A DNA stretch of 64,000 nucleotides from Podospora bellae-mahoneyi. Lineage: Eukaryota > Ascomycota > Sordariomycetes > Sordariales > Podosporaceae. How positions within the stretch are numbered: the stretch's first letter is position 1; every line of letters starts with the position of its first letter. The position numbers were made by a program, and so were the translations under genes. Shown piece by piece: positions 46,259-58,856 of this stretch. The stretch is from the NCBI RefSeq assembly GCF_035222275.1, contig NC_085886.1:806001-870000 (forward strand), in the 5' to 3' direction. The notes beneath the pieces were generated by a model. That model was not told where the DNA came from. It saw only the letters and a list, made by a program, of their open reading frames with translations, and did not search any database.

Positions 46259-48220
46259 TTAAGCAGCTGCGCTCGCCGTCTGCAACCCCTCCATCTCCCT
46301 TTCCAGCAACCGCTCCGTCAGCCCACCCCGAGTCGTCGTCGTCTTGGCCTCCTGCTCAATCGTCCTCGCCGCCTCGGCAATACCAAGCTGCTCGTCCGTC
46401 CACAGCGGCTCCTCGGCCGCCGCGTTCGGCTCCCCAACCCCGATGAAACCCCCCTCGGCAGCCCACTCGCTCGTCCGCTTGATGCCGAGCTCCTCCCAGA
46501 TCGTCTGGATGGCCCCGACGAGGTGGTCGCGGTACTCCTTGGTGTGGCCGGGGGTGGGCGTAATCCGCAGACGCTCCTGACCGACAGGAACGGTGGGGTA
46601 GTTGATGCTCTGGACGTAAATCTGGTGGTCCTGCAGGAGCTTGTCACTCGCCTGCTTGGCCAGCTCGGCGTTGCCGACTAGGATGGGGATGATGTGGCTC
46701 GGGTTGGGAATCACAGGGATGTCCCTCTCCCCGAGGGCCTCCTTGACAGCCCGGGTGTGTAGTTGTTGCAAACGGCGGTCGCCATTGTAGTTCATCTGAT
46801 ACTCAATCGCCGCCCGAGCACCAGCCATGACAGCAGGTGGCAAAGAGGTGGTAAAGATGAACCCGGGCGCAAGAGAGCGCACTGTGTCGACCAGCTTGGC
46901 GCTGCCGGCGATGTACCCGCCAACGCAGCCGTAAGCCTTACCCAGAGTACCGGTGATGATGTCAATACGCTCCATAATGGTGCCGCGAGGCTTGCCCTGC
47001 GCGTGCGCCTCAAAGTCGAGGTGCTCCGCTACACCGGCGCCGTGTGGCCCGTACATGCCCACCGCGTGCACCTCGTCGAGGAAAGTAATGGCGCCGTACT
47101 TCTCAGCCAGGTCGCAAATCTCCTCAATGGGGCCAATGGATCCGCACATGCTGTAGACGGACTCAAAGGCGATGATCTTAGGGACGTGCAGCGGCAGCGC
47201 CGCGAGCTTCTCCTCCAGATCCTTTACGTCGTTGTGCTTAAAGATGACCTTCTTGGTCCCAGAGTGGCGGATACCCTGGATCATCGAGGCGTGGTTCAGG
47301 CTGTCTGACAAGATGACACAGTCTGGCATCTTGCTCCCCAGCGTCGCGAGCGTGGCATCGTTGGCCACGTAGCACGAGCTGAAGACCAGCGCTGCTTCCT
47401 GAGCGTGCAGCTTGGCGATCGTTGCCTCCAATTCCACCGCGTGCCTGTTGTGTCCGGAAATATTTCTCGTACCACCGGCGCCAGCACCGTACTCGTCCAA
47501 TGTCTCGTGCATCGCCTTCAAAACGTGGGGGTTGCGGCCCATGCCGAGGTAGTCGTTGGCGCACCAGACAGTAACCTTTTCCTCCCTGGTTGACATGTGG
47601 GCGCGGGGAAACTCCTTTGCGAGACGGTTGATATTGTTGAAGTAGCGATACGACTTGTCCTTGTGCTTCTTCTCAAGCTCATTGTTGTAGAAGCCCTCGT
47701 AATCGAACTTGGTGCCATTGTGCGTCACCGGCGCGGCGGTGCGGGCAGCAGTCAAGGGGTTGGCAACGGCTTGCGCTTTGGTTGGGATTCTAGGAGGAAG
47801 CGGGACTGGATACCAGGAAATGCCATGTCAGCGCCAGTTCTTCGCCACGTAACTCCTCCAGAGTGCGAATCAATCCTTACCCTTCTCGCGGCCATTGAAA
47901 ATGGCGCCCTCGACAGCCTGCGCCTCCTGAGCACCGCTCGTGTGAATCTTTGCCTTGCTCGTCTTTCCGTGGGCAGAGACAGTCGACATGGCCCGGCCAG
48001 CAACACCGGGAATGCCGGCATGGCCAATGCGAGCCGACTGGACAGCCATAGCCTTGCCCATGACGGGGCAGCGACGGGCGAGGGTCTGCAGCTTGGAGAT
48101 GGTGCCACCGCACGGCGAGGCGGCGGGGCGGGCAGCCGTCGTCATGGCGCGGAGGCCGGCGGCGGTGGCCTTCTTCATGAAGGGGCACATGGCCTTGGAC
48201 TGGCGCAAAACGGAGTCCAT
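46259..48220 (-). CDS. HEM1: 5-aminolevulinate synthase, mitochondrial
   Basis: First enzyme of heme synthesis: condenses glycine and succinyl-CoA, with PLP as cofactor, in the mitochondrial matrix. Exons are 48220-47881 and 47805-46259 with a 75 nt intron, giving 628 residues. The N-terminal 100 residues form a basic presequence with two Cys-Pro heme regulatory motifs, KAMCPFMKK (about residue 12) and RRCPVMGK (about 51). The catalytic core begins at [20 protein letters not shown]. Substrate and cofactor sites are visible: [50 protein letters not shown] and the PLP lysine in [15 protein letters not shown]. The fungal C-terminal extension ends [15 protein letters not shown]. The CP motifs suggest feedback by heme on import, as known for other ALAS enzymes. 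Confidence 0.97.
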
Positions 48221-49597
48221 CGTCGTCGCTTAGGGCGGCTTGTCTTGATCCGAGTTTCGTTCTCGCGCGAAGAGAAAGTGAGGGTGTTTGCTTTTTGCCT
48301 CTGCGCGCGCAGAGCTGGGCTTATGACGAAGGGTTTGTGTTGATTTGTTGTACTTTTTTTAGAGGGGCAAAAAAAAAGCAAGACCCAAAAAAAGAGTAGG
48401 CTGTTGAAGAGCCGAGGGTGATATTTGCGCGCGTAAAGCAGCAAGAACCGGAGAAACAACAGCGACTTCCCACACAATCAAAACCCGCAGCGAAAACACA
48501 GGCGAGATCAAATATTGTGGTTTGTCAGAAAGGGTGGGAAGAAGGAGGGAAAAAAGGAGAAGGGTCCGAGCAGTCGAGGAGAACAGAAGGACCTGGACTC
48601 GCTCTCAATTCAACAAGCCCTCCGCCGCCGCCATCTTTTCCCTGACGGTCCACACCGGGTGGGTTCGATCTCTGGTGGACTCGGAGTTTCGGTGTCTGCC
48701 CGTTTTGCTCTGCTTCAATGAGACGCTGTGCATTTTGCCCTTGGGGACAATCCGCGCATCCTGATTGGGCATCTCCTCGGTGCTTACCCCCGCCGTCGGC
48801 ATGTCACCGCAACTTGTCGCGTAGCGGTATGTTCCACCGGCCCCGTGGTACCGGAGACCTTCAGCCTTTTCCCGGCCTTCTCGAACCACTGTCATCATTC
48901 ACAACAGCTTGATCTCCTCGACATTTATTATACATAAGTAACATAAAGCAAGACCTTGCTCACTCAGCACAACCACACGGTGAGGCATTGGCAAAAGACA
49001 AGAAGAATAGGTATGGAACATGTTAAGCACTGCCATGTCACATGATTGTTCCCACTGCAACAGCTACGCTCTTCTGTATAAAACACCTTGATCGTATTTT
49101 CATGGTTACGCATTGTACACAGTTGCAACATCTCCCCCCATGCTGTCCTCCCCCGCACCCACTGACCCATAGGCCACATTTGTGCCCTTCTATTTACATC
49201 TAATACTACATGTCCCATAACCCCAAAGCCACCCTAACTACCCACGCGAACCCAAACGTAAATATGTACCATTGATCCCCCTATAGCCTTTCCCACGCCG
49301 TTCCAAATGATTGCCCCCCCAAACCTTGCTGCAAGATGATTCATTAGATAGATGATAGCCATTATCGTTTCCCTACCCTGAATACCGCTCAGCTCCATCA
49401 TCAAGCCCCCGCCACCCCAACTAAACCACCCTCTTCCCCAAACGCCGATGCAAATCGTCAATGTGGGTAAAGCAGCCCAAGGGTATCATCTCGAAAAGGA
49501 AATAGAGATTGAAGATGATGAAAAAACAAAGGCAAACCGCGAAATCTGAGGGGGAACATACGATCGACTGCTGAATTTGGGGCGTAATTCGGTTAGC
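48221..49597. other. Upstream region of HEM1 and 3-prime flank of the SNF2 gene
   Basis: This 1.38 kb region includes the HEM1 promoter and leader. I see no coding segment and no clear RNA gene; a tRNA-like string near 49585 fails on inspection. Confidence 0.45.
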
Positions 49598-52500
49598 TCA
49601 GTCAATTAAAAACGGCGAGGCGGCTGAATCTCCGGGTCGGACAGGCTGCTGCCGTCCTCCCGGCCTCGGTCCAATGTTGGGGGTTTTAGGCCCCTTCGAA
49701 TCTCGTGGCCGTTTAGGCATCGATCCTGACGCCTTCTCCTTGTCCTTCATCACCTTGGTGACTCGACTTTCGTCCTTCACCTTCGACGACGGTCGCGGCT
49801 TTTGCTGTGCTACTGTTGCTGCTTGCTGCAGTTAATGATTTGCGTGTCAGCTGATGTTGCTTGATGATCTTAAGAAGAAAAAGAAACTTGTTAAAATTGG
49901 GTGGTGTCGGGCCATACGTTATTGCGGACGACTTGGGAGCCCCAGACTTCGCGCTTGAAGTCGTCCTCGGCCAAGCCATTGAGCCGGGTAACCATAGTTT
50001 GCAAGTCCCGCCGCTCCCGAGTGGCCAGCTGGTCAGGTTGAATGTAGCCCGAAAGCATGGCTTCTGCAAAACGTGCATGTAACCTGCAGCACTTTTGTAG
50101 GTATTGCCACTTGTCTCTAGCAGGGAAGGTCTTATAACTGAACCCTTTCTCCTGCAGTGCTTGTTCAACGCCTTGCATAACGGCATCTGGCGTAAAAACA
50201 ACCTCTTTCCCTTCCTCACAAAGCGCTTGATAGATCCGTCGTAGGTCTGGAAGGTCGGGCCTCGCTGAATCAGTGACTGACGCCGAAGCCCCCGGGAGGG
50301 GGATGATCAACGATGGGGTAGTTGACTGAGGTTGTTGACTCCCAGAGACATGAGCATGTGACAGAGCCTTCTGAGACATGGGAGACGGCGCTTTATTAGG
50401 AGGCGCCAGAGCAGAAGCAGCTGGTTTTTGAGCCGGAGTAGGAGGAGTGTTACGAGGAGCTGGATGAGGAGCCGAATTAGAAGCAGCTAAGGTTTCGACT
50501 GGCTGAGTGCCAAACGGACCGGCGACTAAACTCGGGTTGGCCTGTGGTGTGGCTGAGGGCGTCGCATGCGACGGTAGGGCATGTCCGTCAGCTGGGTACT
50601 TGGCAAACGATCCCGATCCAAGGACAGGCTGTAGATCCGAGTTTGGAAGTGTAAAGCTGGGTGCCGGAGCTGCTCCGAGCATAGGTCTAACAGGAGCAGA
50701 CCCTAGTGTGTTGGGACGGCCGAGCTGCCGGTACTGTTGGAGATACTGTCGGGGAATTGGTATTGGCGTCGTACTGGAAGGCACCATCTGACCAAAGTTG
50801 TCCCTCAATCGTGGCAAGACTGAGTTGTGGGCAAGATTGGCTTGAGCAGTTCCAATGCCTTTGTTGATCATCCCCATTGTGTTTGACTGGACAGCGGGCT
50901 CGGGCTGCCACCCATATCGCTCTCTGTCGAGCCGGAGTTTCTCAGCCCCATACGCCTCTGGGTCTGTGAGCCTCAGGAGGGCGAGGGCAACCTCCTTCTT
51001 CGCTTCCTCCTGGTCTTCTGGAGGAAGTTCATATGTCTCTTCCATCTCAAATGTCTCCGTAGATGTAACCTTGCGGACTAGGGGTCCCACCTCAGCGCTG
51101 TTCAGGAGAGCATCAAGAACGGTATCCTGGCCATAGGCATCTTGAAGGTCCTCCTGGTCCACTGCCTGCGGCGGTACAAAGTACTCCTTGAAGCGAGTAG
51201 CGTAAGGGGCCGGGTTCTTCTTATCGATGACCCGGGAGGCGAGCTGCGTCTTGAAGATGGCGCTCTTGTGGATTGTTGCCTCGAAGGTGCCTCCTATCAT
51301 CAACCAATAGACATACACCGGCTTGGTCTGACCTAGTCGGTATGCCCGGCCAATAGCCTGCTGTTCGTCGGTTGGCGAATACTTGAAGTCCAGGATGATC
51401 ACTCTGTTGGCCCCATAAATGTTGAGCCCAACACCACCAGCTTTTGTGGAAATCAGATACACGTCGGCCGAATCGTTGCTGTTGAACTTATTGATTGATG
51501 CTTGACGCGTATTGATTGGGGTATGGCCATCAAGGCGCTGGTATCCGATCTGCCTCCGCTTGAAGATGCTCTCGAGAAAGTCCAGCGCCGGGATGCTTTG
51601 GGTGAAGATGAGTGCCTTGTCGCCCACCTTGCGAAATTCCCCCAAGAGAAACATGAGTGCGACGATCTTGTACGAGTGAGCGTCGTTATCAATGTCTCGG
51701 CAAGTCGTCGGGGTCAAGAGTTCACTTAGGATATCCTGAGGCAAAATAAGCTCATCCTCGTCCTCGGATTTCCCGCTCTTCGCCTTTCCCTTGGCGTCCT
51801 TTTGCCTTTCGGCCACCGTCTTGAAGATCCTGGGGTGCGCCAGGACAGTACCAAGCTTGGCAACCATGCTCCAAACCTGTGCCGATGATTTGTCGCTACC
51901 CGTAATTGTCGGATTGTTGATACGCTCGATGTAGATTTCATAGAGTGTCCTCTGGAGCGGGGTCAAGGGCAGCATTATGATAAACTCCTTTTTCGTGGGA
52001 AGCTCGTCTCGGAGAACTTGAACGTCCCTTCGATGAACCTTGGGGCTCATAGTCTCCTTCAAGATGACAAGCAGTTTCCTCGCTTGCCTCTTTGCCGAAG
52101 GGTTACTATCTGCATAAAGCCCTTCCTTGATTGGATTGCCGAACCTGGACCTGAACTCTTCAATGTCCGACAAGTAGCCCGGCGAAACCCAGTTGATCAT
52201 GGCGTAATAATCCATGACGTTGTTGGTCAGTGGTGACCCCGTCATGGCGATGCGGCTCTTGGTGTGAAAGTGTGCGGCTGCTCGTGACCGCTTGGTGTTC
52301 TGATTCTTGATGAGATGGGTCTCATCCCCAACAACAATGTTTGGTTTTTCTTGCAGAAGCTTCTCCAGCTCCTCATCCTCAACGAGGTTGCCAAAGAGAC
52401 TATATCCGACGATGAGAACCCCACCGCCTGAGGCCCATTTCTTGACGACTTCTACGCGAACGTATGCCGTCAATGATGCGTCTACTTTGTATACCGGTCC

Positions 52501-55440
52501 CAGTGAGCCTTCCGGTGCCCACATGTTCACCTCATCAACCCAGTTATCCACGAGCCCCGATGGACAGAGAATCAATGTCCTAGATCGCCGTAGTTTCTCC
52601 GGAATCTGTTCGACAACCGCGGGGTCATCGGACGCTGCTGCTTCGGCAATGACCACCAACAAAGTGATGACCTGCATTGTTTTGCCCAGACCCATGGTAT
52701 GCGCAAGGAGGCAGCCCTGACCACTCACCACAACCTGGTTCCACATGAAGCGCACACCATCAATTTGATGGTCTTTGATCCTGCTGCCGGTGTAAGCGTT
52801 GATAAAGATCAAAGGCTCGTCGTCTTTCTTTGTTTCGTTGACGATGAGTCGGGCTATAGTACTAGGCACGATGCCATTGGTAGCAATTTCTTCGTGTAAC
52901 CGGCGCCGGCGGCGGCCAAACTCTACGAGCTGCTGCTGAGTAGTGACCCGTAGATTTTTGGCCTCTTGGTTAACTTTCTGTTTCCGTTTCCGTTTCTTCT
53001 TAGATAGCGGCACTTCCTCGTCGGATAACACTGCCTCAACTTCGTCGGCAAGGGTGAGCGTGGCGTCAGCCGGGTCTTGAGGCACCCCTCCTTCGGATGG
53101 GTCTTGGGAAACCAATTCCTCGACTGGCTTCTCAGAGGCCACCACTTGAGAAGGTTCACTTTTTATGGGCGTTTTGACTGCCGGAGACTTTGTGGGCGTG
53201 GTGGGCGCCAAAGACCTTGTGTGGCCAAAATGTGGCTTTTCGGTCCTGAATAACACAAGCAACTTTTTCAAATGGTTGTAGAAGGTCTGAAATTTTACAC
53301 CAGCGCTTTGCTCAAGCTGCCTCAGGGTAATTTTTCGAATCGTTGTCCGGGCCAGCCTCTTTGCGGAGCACTCAAGAAACGCGTCGAACAGTTGACAGAG
53401 TAGGAGTTCAGTTGTGCCAACCCTAGCAACTGTGCCATTGCTATCGATCGCTGGCTTCAAGTGCTCTTCCCAAATCTCCTTATGTCCGAAAGGGCCGACC
53501 ACTTTAAGGAGCCTCTCCCTTTTCTGTTCAGTCCATTGACAAAGGATGGCTGCGAGAAGACGTTCGGCATCATTGGCATTAGCCCAATAATCGGTGCCCA
53601 TTTCGCCCATTTTTTCGAGGCTCAGTCGATCGGTGAATTCCGGGATCACATCAGTAGGTGAGATCAAGGGTGAATCCTCAATTAGGATAACCTCTCGGGA
53701 CGAAGCAAGCCGACGAGGTGTTGAGGGTGCAAGGGCCAGCTTGGTCTTGATTTTCCCCGGTGAAGAATCTTGCATATCGGTGTCGGGCTCTTGTACAAAG
53801 TCGGATATAGGCTCAACTTCCATCAAGTCGTTTGAAATCATGATCTTGTCGTCGCTATCGTCCAAGAAGTCATCTGTCTCGGAGTCGCTGCTGGCCAGAT
53901 CCTCTTCGTCTTCCGCTAACTCTTGTTGTTTCTTGGGCCGAGGCATTGGCCGAGGCAAAGCGGCAGGCTTGGGTGGGCGTCTCGGGCTCTCAAGCACTCC
54001 AAGCAGCCAACACTGGTAGCATTTCTCGAAGACGCTCTGCTCCAAGTAGTCCGACGCCATCTTACGAAGCATCTCGTCAGACTTCCACTTCTCCGTCAAG
54101 ATTTGCTTTCTGAACTTCGGGATGCGTTTCGCAGCCTCATCCTTGAGCTTTTTGATGGACTTGATGTAGGCTTCTCTATTTGGGTTCCGTCTTGCGCTCT
54201 CCCAAATGTTGTGCGCTCTGCGGTCCTGTTTGGGCTGTTGTTCAGCAACCCAACGCGCCTCGAGTTCCTTGATGACATCTGCAATGACAGCCTGGGCTTT
54301 ATCGTTGCTCAACACCGAAGCAGCTTCTTGCTGCCGTAGAACCTTCATCCTCTCTCGCTCTTCTTTTTCTTGCTGATATTCCTCCCATTCATCGGAATCC
54401 ATGCTCTCCTCATCGTCAGACTGACCAAAGACTGGCAACGGAGATTCTTCTCTTTCGTCCTGCGGAACTTCAAGGGTCCTCTGTGGCCGGACGGAGAGGT
54501 AGTGACGTTTCATGGCTCCCCAAACCTGTCTTCGACGGCCCGGGGGGTGATCGTGATAACCATGAGCAAAGTCCCCATTATCATCCACTTCATCTGAAGG
54601 ATTCAGGCTGAGTATCTCGGCCGGGGTCAAGGATCCAGGATCGAGCCAGCATGGGGGGGCTTGATACCCAAAGATGGTTGTGAGCCTCGTGAAGGCATCT
54701 CCCTCTGTAGGAGCAAGCACAGGTTTGGCATGCATGGGCTCTGACGATATCAATGCAGGCGCTACTCTCCTCTTTTTCCGAGGGGGTTCTTCTGGGGCGA
54801 TAGGTTGCTGTTCGACTACTGCCGGGCTTCTGTTGTCCGAAGCACTATTAATGTCCATGGGTTCCGACCCTGCGATGCTGTTGTCCTCTGGGTTTTCGTT
54901 GATGTCTCCCAGACCTCCAATCCGCAGGTCCACAGCAGGTGATAGCGCTGGAGACAAAACACCACTTGGTCCTGATGCCCCAAGTTGAGAGGCAATCGCA
55001 GCCTGCATTGCGCGATCCATATCCAGACGGGGCTTGGCATCTGGAGATCCTCTGGCTGGAGGCTCAAAGCTACTGGGCGGATGAGGCTCTCGCTTGATGT
55101 AGGTACTGCCATGGTCGTCCCCGTCATCTTGCTGACGTATGTAATCGCGATACCTAGCACTTGATTCCTTGAGTTCATTGATGATATGCTGCAAGAATTG
55201 TTGATGGGGCAATATCTTGATGCCCAATTCTGCAAACAGGTTGTGAATGCCGAACTCTTCAGGGTAAGTTAGGAAAGATGCGCCATCGACCCCGCCCTCT
55301 CTGAGCTTCGCTTCAAGGGCGGCAAGGTCCAGAGGCCGCTTGGGGGCCCTTGCCCTCCATTGGCGATTCGAATGGCACAGTTCTTGTATGAGTCGCTCCT
55401 CGTCCCACAAAAAGGGATCGTGTACGTCTTCCCCTTCCAT
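49598..55440 (-). CDS. SNF2-family chromatin remodelling ATPase, ATRX/ARIP4-like
   Basis: Large ATP-dependent DNA translocase. Exon 1 is 55440-49918 and exon 2 is 49825-49598, with a 92 nt intron (GTATGG donor, CTGCAG acceptor), giving 1916 residues. The start is MEGEDVHDPFLWDEERLIQE. After a long acidic N-terminal half comes the helicase core: Walker A AHTMGLGKTMQVI near 913, the Walker B box VVGDETHLIKN near 1040 (DETH in place of the usual DEGH/DEAH), RIAMTGSPLTNNVMDYYAMI, then the C-terminal lobe with RLDGHTPINTRQAS, LISTKAGGVGLNI and QAIGRAYRLGQTKP near 1365. The order and HTMGLGKT sequence point to the ATRX/ARIP4 branch rather than RAD54. Downstream is a Pro/Ala-rich linker and a final folded segment. 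Exon 2 encodes a basic tail; if the intron is retained the protein ends after VWPDTTQF. Targets are unknown. Confidence 0.92.
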
Positions 55441-56913
55441 GTCACAACTGAACTGTCTGCTGCTCTATGTTAGACTTTGCATCTATTCATGTGGCTTAGT
55501 GGCTTGATAGCTTGGATCAGAGAGAGTATAAATGGAGGTGCCTGTCACAAACAGGCCCAACAAAAGCTCTAGAGATGATACTCAAAGACAAGGAACCAAT
55601 GGAGTTTACTCACAAGCATACTATTAATGATTGCTATGAACACCGCTCATAACCAGACCAAACGCCTAACGATGCGAGCAGAGAAGAAAGAGGAATCGGG
55701 GATGCTGACATCAGAGATAAAAGGTTCGACTTGCTTTCAAGCCACAATAATCGATGGGAGACTATGGCTCTTTGGGTGGGGGCGGGTTGGCGGTGATGCG
55801 ATGATGATGGTGATAAATATGTGACTCTGTCAATCAAACGAAGGATCATGAGGTGTCGTAAGTCAAGTGAATTGTCGACTTGCTTCTCAGGTTCCTCACA
55901 ACAGAATCTCAGAATCAATATCGAGATGACGATAATCGCCGATAGGCAGTCGCGTGGTGGAGGTTGGTCGACACGTGGAACGCGAATTAGGGTTTGTAGT
56001 GGTCGAGAAGTGGTGACGGGTGGTCACGTTGATTGAATTAACCCTGGAATATAGTGTCACCATTCTAATTCATAATTAGGTTCGTGATTGCCTGCTTTGT
56101 GCGATAAGAGGTCTGTGCTCCGGCTCTCAATAACAATAGCAAGTATTTTTCAGGCAGGCAAATGCTCTCGAAGAGAGAGGAAATATTAATATTGTGAATA
56201 TAGTGGGTGCAAAGATCAATCACTGAAGTGAATCAATGGCTTCCAGTGTAAAGAACGACGCATGGGAGGCTTAAGATAGGTGTCAATCTAACACGCAGAG
56301 TGACTGTCTGGCAGCATGAGTCGTGAATAAGCTTCGATAAGGGAGGGGTAGCATGTGAACATCAACTTACCCCGCCATGGTTGGTGAGGTGATGGTGGAA
56401 GGCGAGAGACACTTGGTAAGGGCAGCAGCTGGGTGTAAAAGCTCAGACGAGGTTTCCAACTGGCAGGAGCACTCTACGGCTTCTCTTGGGTAAAGAGTTT
56501 TTGTAGTGTATATTTGCTCTGTTTAACTCCAAATGGCCGAGTTGCTCTTGGGACGGCTCCGCAACCTCATGGGGACCCACACTCTCTCTTTTCTGGGGAA
56601 CGCTGTTTGAGCAACCGCCGAACTTCGGGCGGCAACTCCGTCCAGCAACGGCTTAAACCAGATACTCGGTATATGTCTGTTGGTAGATTGTGGAATACAG
56701 ATGACTGTTTTCATCTCGCACTTTATCCTAGTCCAAGAACGAGTGATTTCTCCAATTTTCAGACGACCTGTCGATTGCAATATTTTGCTTTGTAAGCGCT
56801 TCAAAACTGCCCCTTTCTCCTGCTCACGCAGATGTTACCATCGAGCACTTCTCAGTCCGCCACTGACAAAGTTCTTCGCCAAGCTAACACCAAGCATAGA
56901 AAGGAATTCCACC
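55441..56913. promoter_or_regulatory. Divergent promoter region between the SNF2 gene and GSH2
   Basis: This 1.47 kb region separates two divergent start codons. No coding segment is supported. A TTAGGGTTT telobox-like motif lies at about 55986-55994. Confidence 0.5.
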
Positions 56914-58599
56914 ATGACTTCAAACACCCCCTATCCCCCAGCTCTAGATGCAGGTCTGGAGACAGAAAGACTGTCTCAGACTATCAAGGATTGGTCAATC
57001 GCCAATGGGCTTGCCGTCCGTCCTCCTCCTGCATTGGTAGGCCAGAATCAAGACCCTGAGGGAATTCTGGCTATCAATGCCCCTGTCACGCTTTTCCCAA
57101 GTCCATTCCCAAAAAGCTGCTTCGAGGAGGCAAAGGCAATCCAGACGAACTACAATGAGTTGTATGCTCGAATCAGTCAGGATGAGGAGTTTTTGGGCCG
57201 TCTTGTTCAAGAGTAAGCTGCCAACACAACTGTTGAGATATCAATCTTAATATTGACCATGTTAGGGTTGCCGATGGTGATGATTTTATTGCCAAGCTCT
57301 GGGAGATTCATCTCAAAGTAAAAGAGGAAGGCTATGTTCAGGTAGGTCGCTGTCTGGCTGGTGTAATGACCCCTGCTAAAAACCGTGTGTTAGAACCTCT
57401 CTCTTGGTCTTTTCCGGTCAGACTACATGGTTCACCAGGACGGTGACCACCTCCAAATTAAACAGGTTGAGTTCAACACGATAGCCTCTTCCTTTGGAGG
57501 GCTCTCTGCTCAAACCTCGCTGCTCCATCAGTACCTATCCCCTTACCACCTCAAGCACTCACTCACACATGATACTAACACCCGCTCCAGACACCTATCA
57601 AAAACAGAATACCCCCTCCTAACCACCCCCATCCCCCCCAACACCCTCAACCTCCCCGCCAACACCTCCGCCCACTCCCTCGCCGCCGGCCTCCACGCCG
57701 CCTACGAAGCCTACGGGCCCTCAATCCTCAACCACCCAACCTGCATCCTTTTCATCGTCCAAGACGGCGAACGCAACATCTTCGACCAACGCCACCTAGA
57801 ATACTCCCTCCAACAATCCTCCATCCCCGTCTTCCGCCTCCCCTTCTCCCAACTCCTAACCCACACCACCCTCTCCCCCACCCCCCTCCGCCAACTCCTC
57901 TACCACCTCCCCCACAACCCCTCCCAAATCTTCGAAGTAGCCGTCACCTACCTCCGCGCAGGCTACGGACCAAACGACTACCCCGCCCCCTCATCCTGGC
58001 TCGCCCGCCGCAGAATCGAAACCTCCAACACGATCCCCTGTCCCACAATCCTAACCCAGCTAGCCGGCATGAAAAAGGTACAACAAGTCCTCGCCACCCC
58101 TCCCGGCCCTTCCACCCTCGCCAAATTCATCCCCGACGAGGAAAAATCTTCCGCATTGTGGAGGACCTTCACAAACATCTACCCCCTGGACAGCTCCTCC
58201 CCCGCAGGGAGGGAAGCCCGGCGCCTGGCCACCGACCCGAAAGAGTGTCTAAAGTACGTCATGAAGCCCCAGAGGGAAGGCGGCGGAAACAACTTTTACA
58301 AGGGCGCCATCCCGGAGCAGCTGAAGAAGGTGCCCGAGGAGCACTGGAATAGTTTTATTCTGATGGAGCTCATCACGCCGCCCGCGGTGCAGAATACGAT
58401 CCTGAGACAGGGGAAGCTGGAGAAGGGGGGCGTGATTTGCGAGTTGGGGGTGTACGGGACTTGTTTGTGGGATCAGAAGACCGGCCAAGTCAAACACAAC
58501 GAAGAGGCAGGTTACCTACTAAGGACAAAGGGGGATCAGAGCGAGGAGGGGGGTGTGGCGGCTGGGTTTGGGTGCATGGATTCTGTTGCTTTAGTGTAG
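56914..58599 (+). CDS. GSH2: Glutathione synthetase
   Basis: Cytosolic ATP-grasp enzyme that adds glycine to gamma-glutamylcysteine, the last step of glutathione synthesis. Exons are 56914-57212, 57266-57341 and 57394-58599 (introns of 53 and 52 nt), giving 526 residues; the yeast enzyme is about 491. The start is MTSNTPYPPALDAGLETERL in a CCACCATGA context. Family landmarks are FRSDYMVHQDG, IKQVEFNTIASSFGGLSAQT (substrate site), VTYLRAGYGPNDYP and the glycine-rich ATP loop KPQREGGGNNFYKG near residue 415, then NSFILMELITPP. The end GVAAGFGCMDSVALV is the conserved C-terminus. The third exon changes from C-rich to G-rich on the coding strand near 58250. Confidence 0.97.
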
Positions 58600-58856
58600 A
58601 CCTTCGAGTGTGAATAGCAGCCTCCAAGGACATAAAGATGCAATATAGTTGTATTCAACATAGAGACAGGACTAAACAATGTTCATTCCACCTACCTCCC
58701 TTCACCCATCACTGCCTGTGTACCTAATTATATTCTTATACTTCAGCTCCTCCGGACCCTTTCACCAAACTAGCACCCCAACCAAGCAATAACAATATCC
58801 CAATCTTTCAAACGCACGCCCTCCCACCCTCATATCCCAGCCACTCCCAACCGCAC

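Noticed and set aside
49585-49660. D-arm-like GGTTAGCTCAGT on the plus strand
   Set aside because: It overlaps the stop codon of the SNF2 gene tail and no anticodon arm, T arm or paired acceptor follows.
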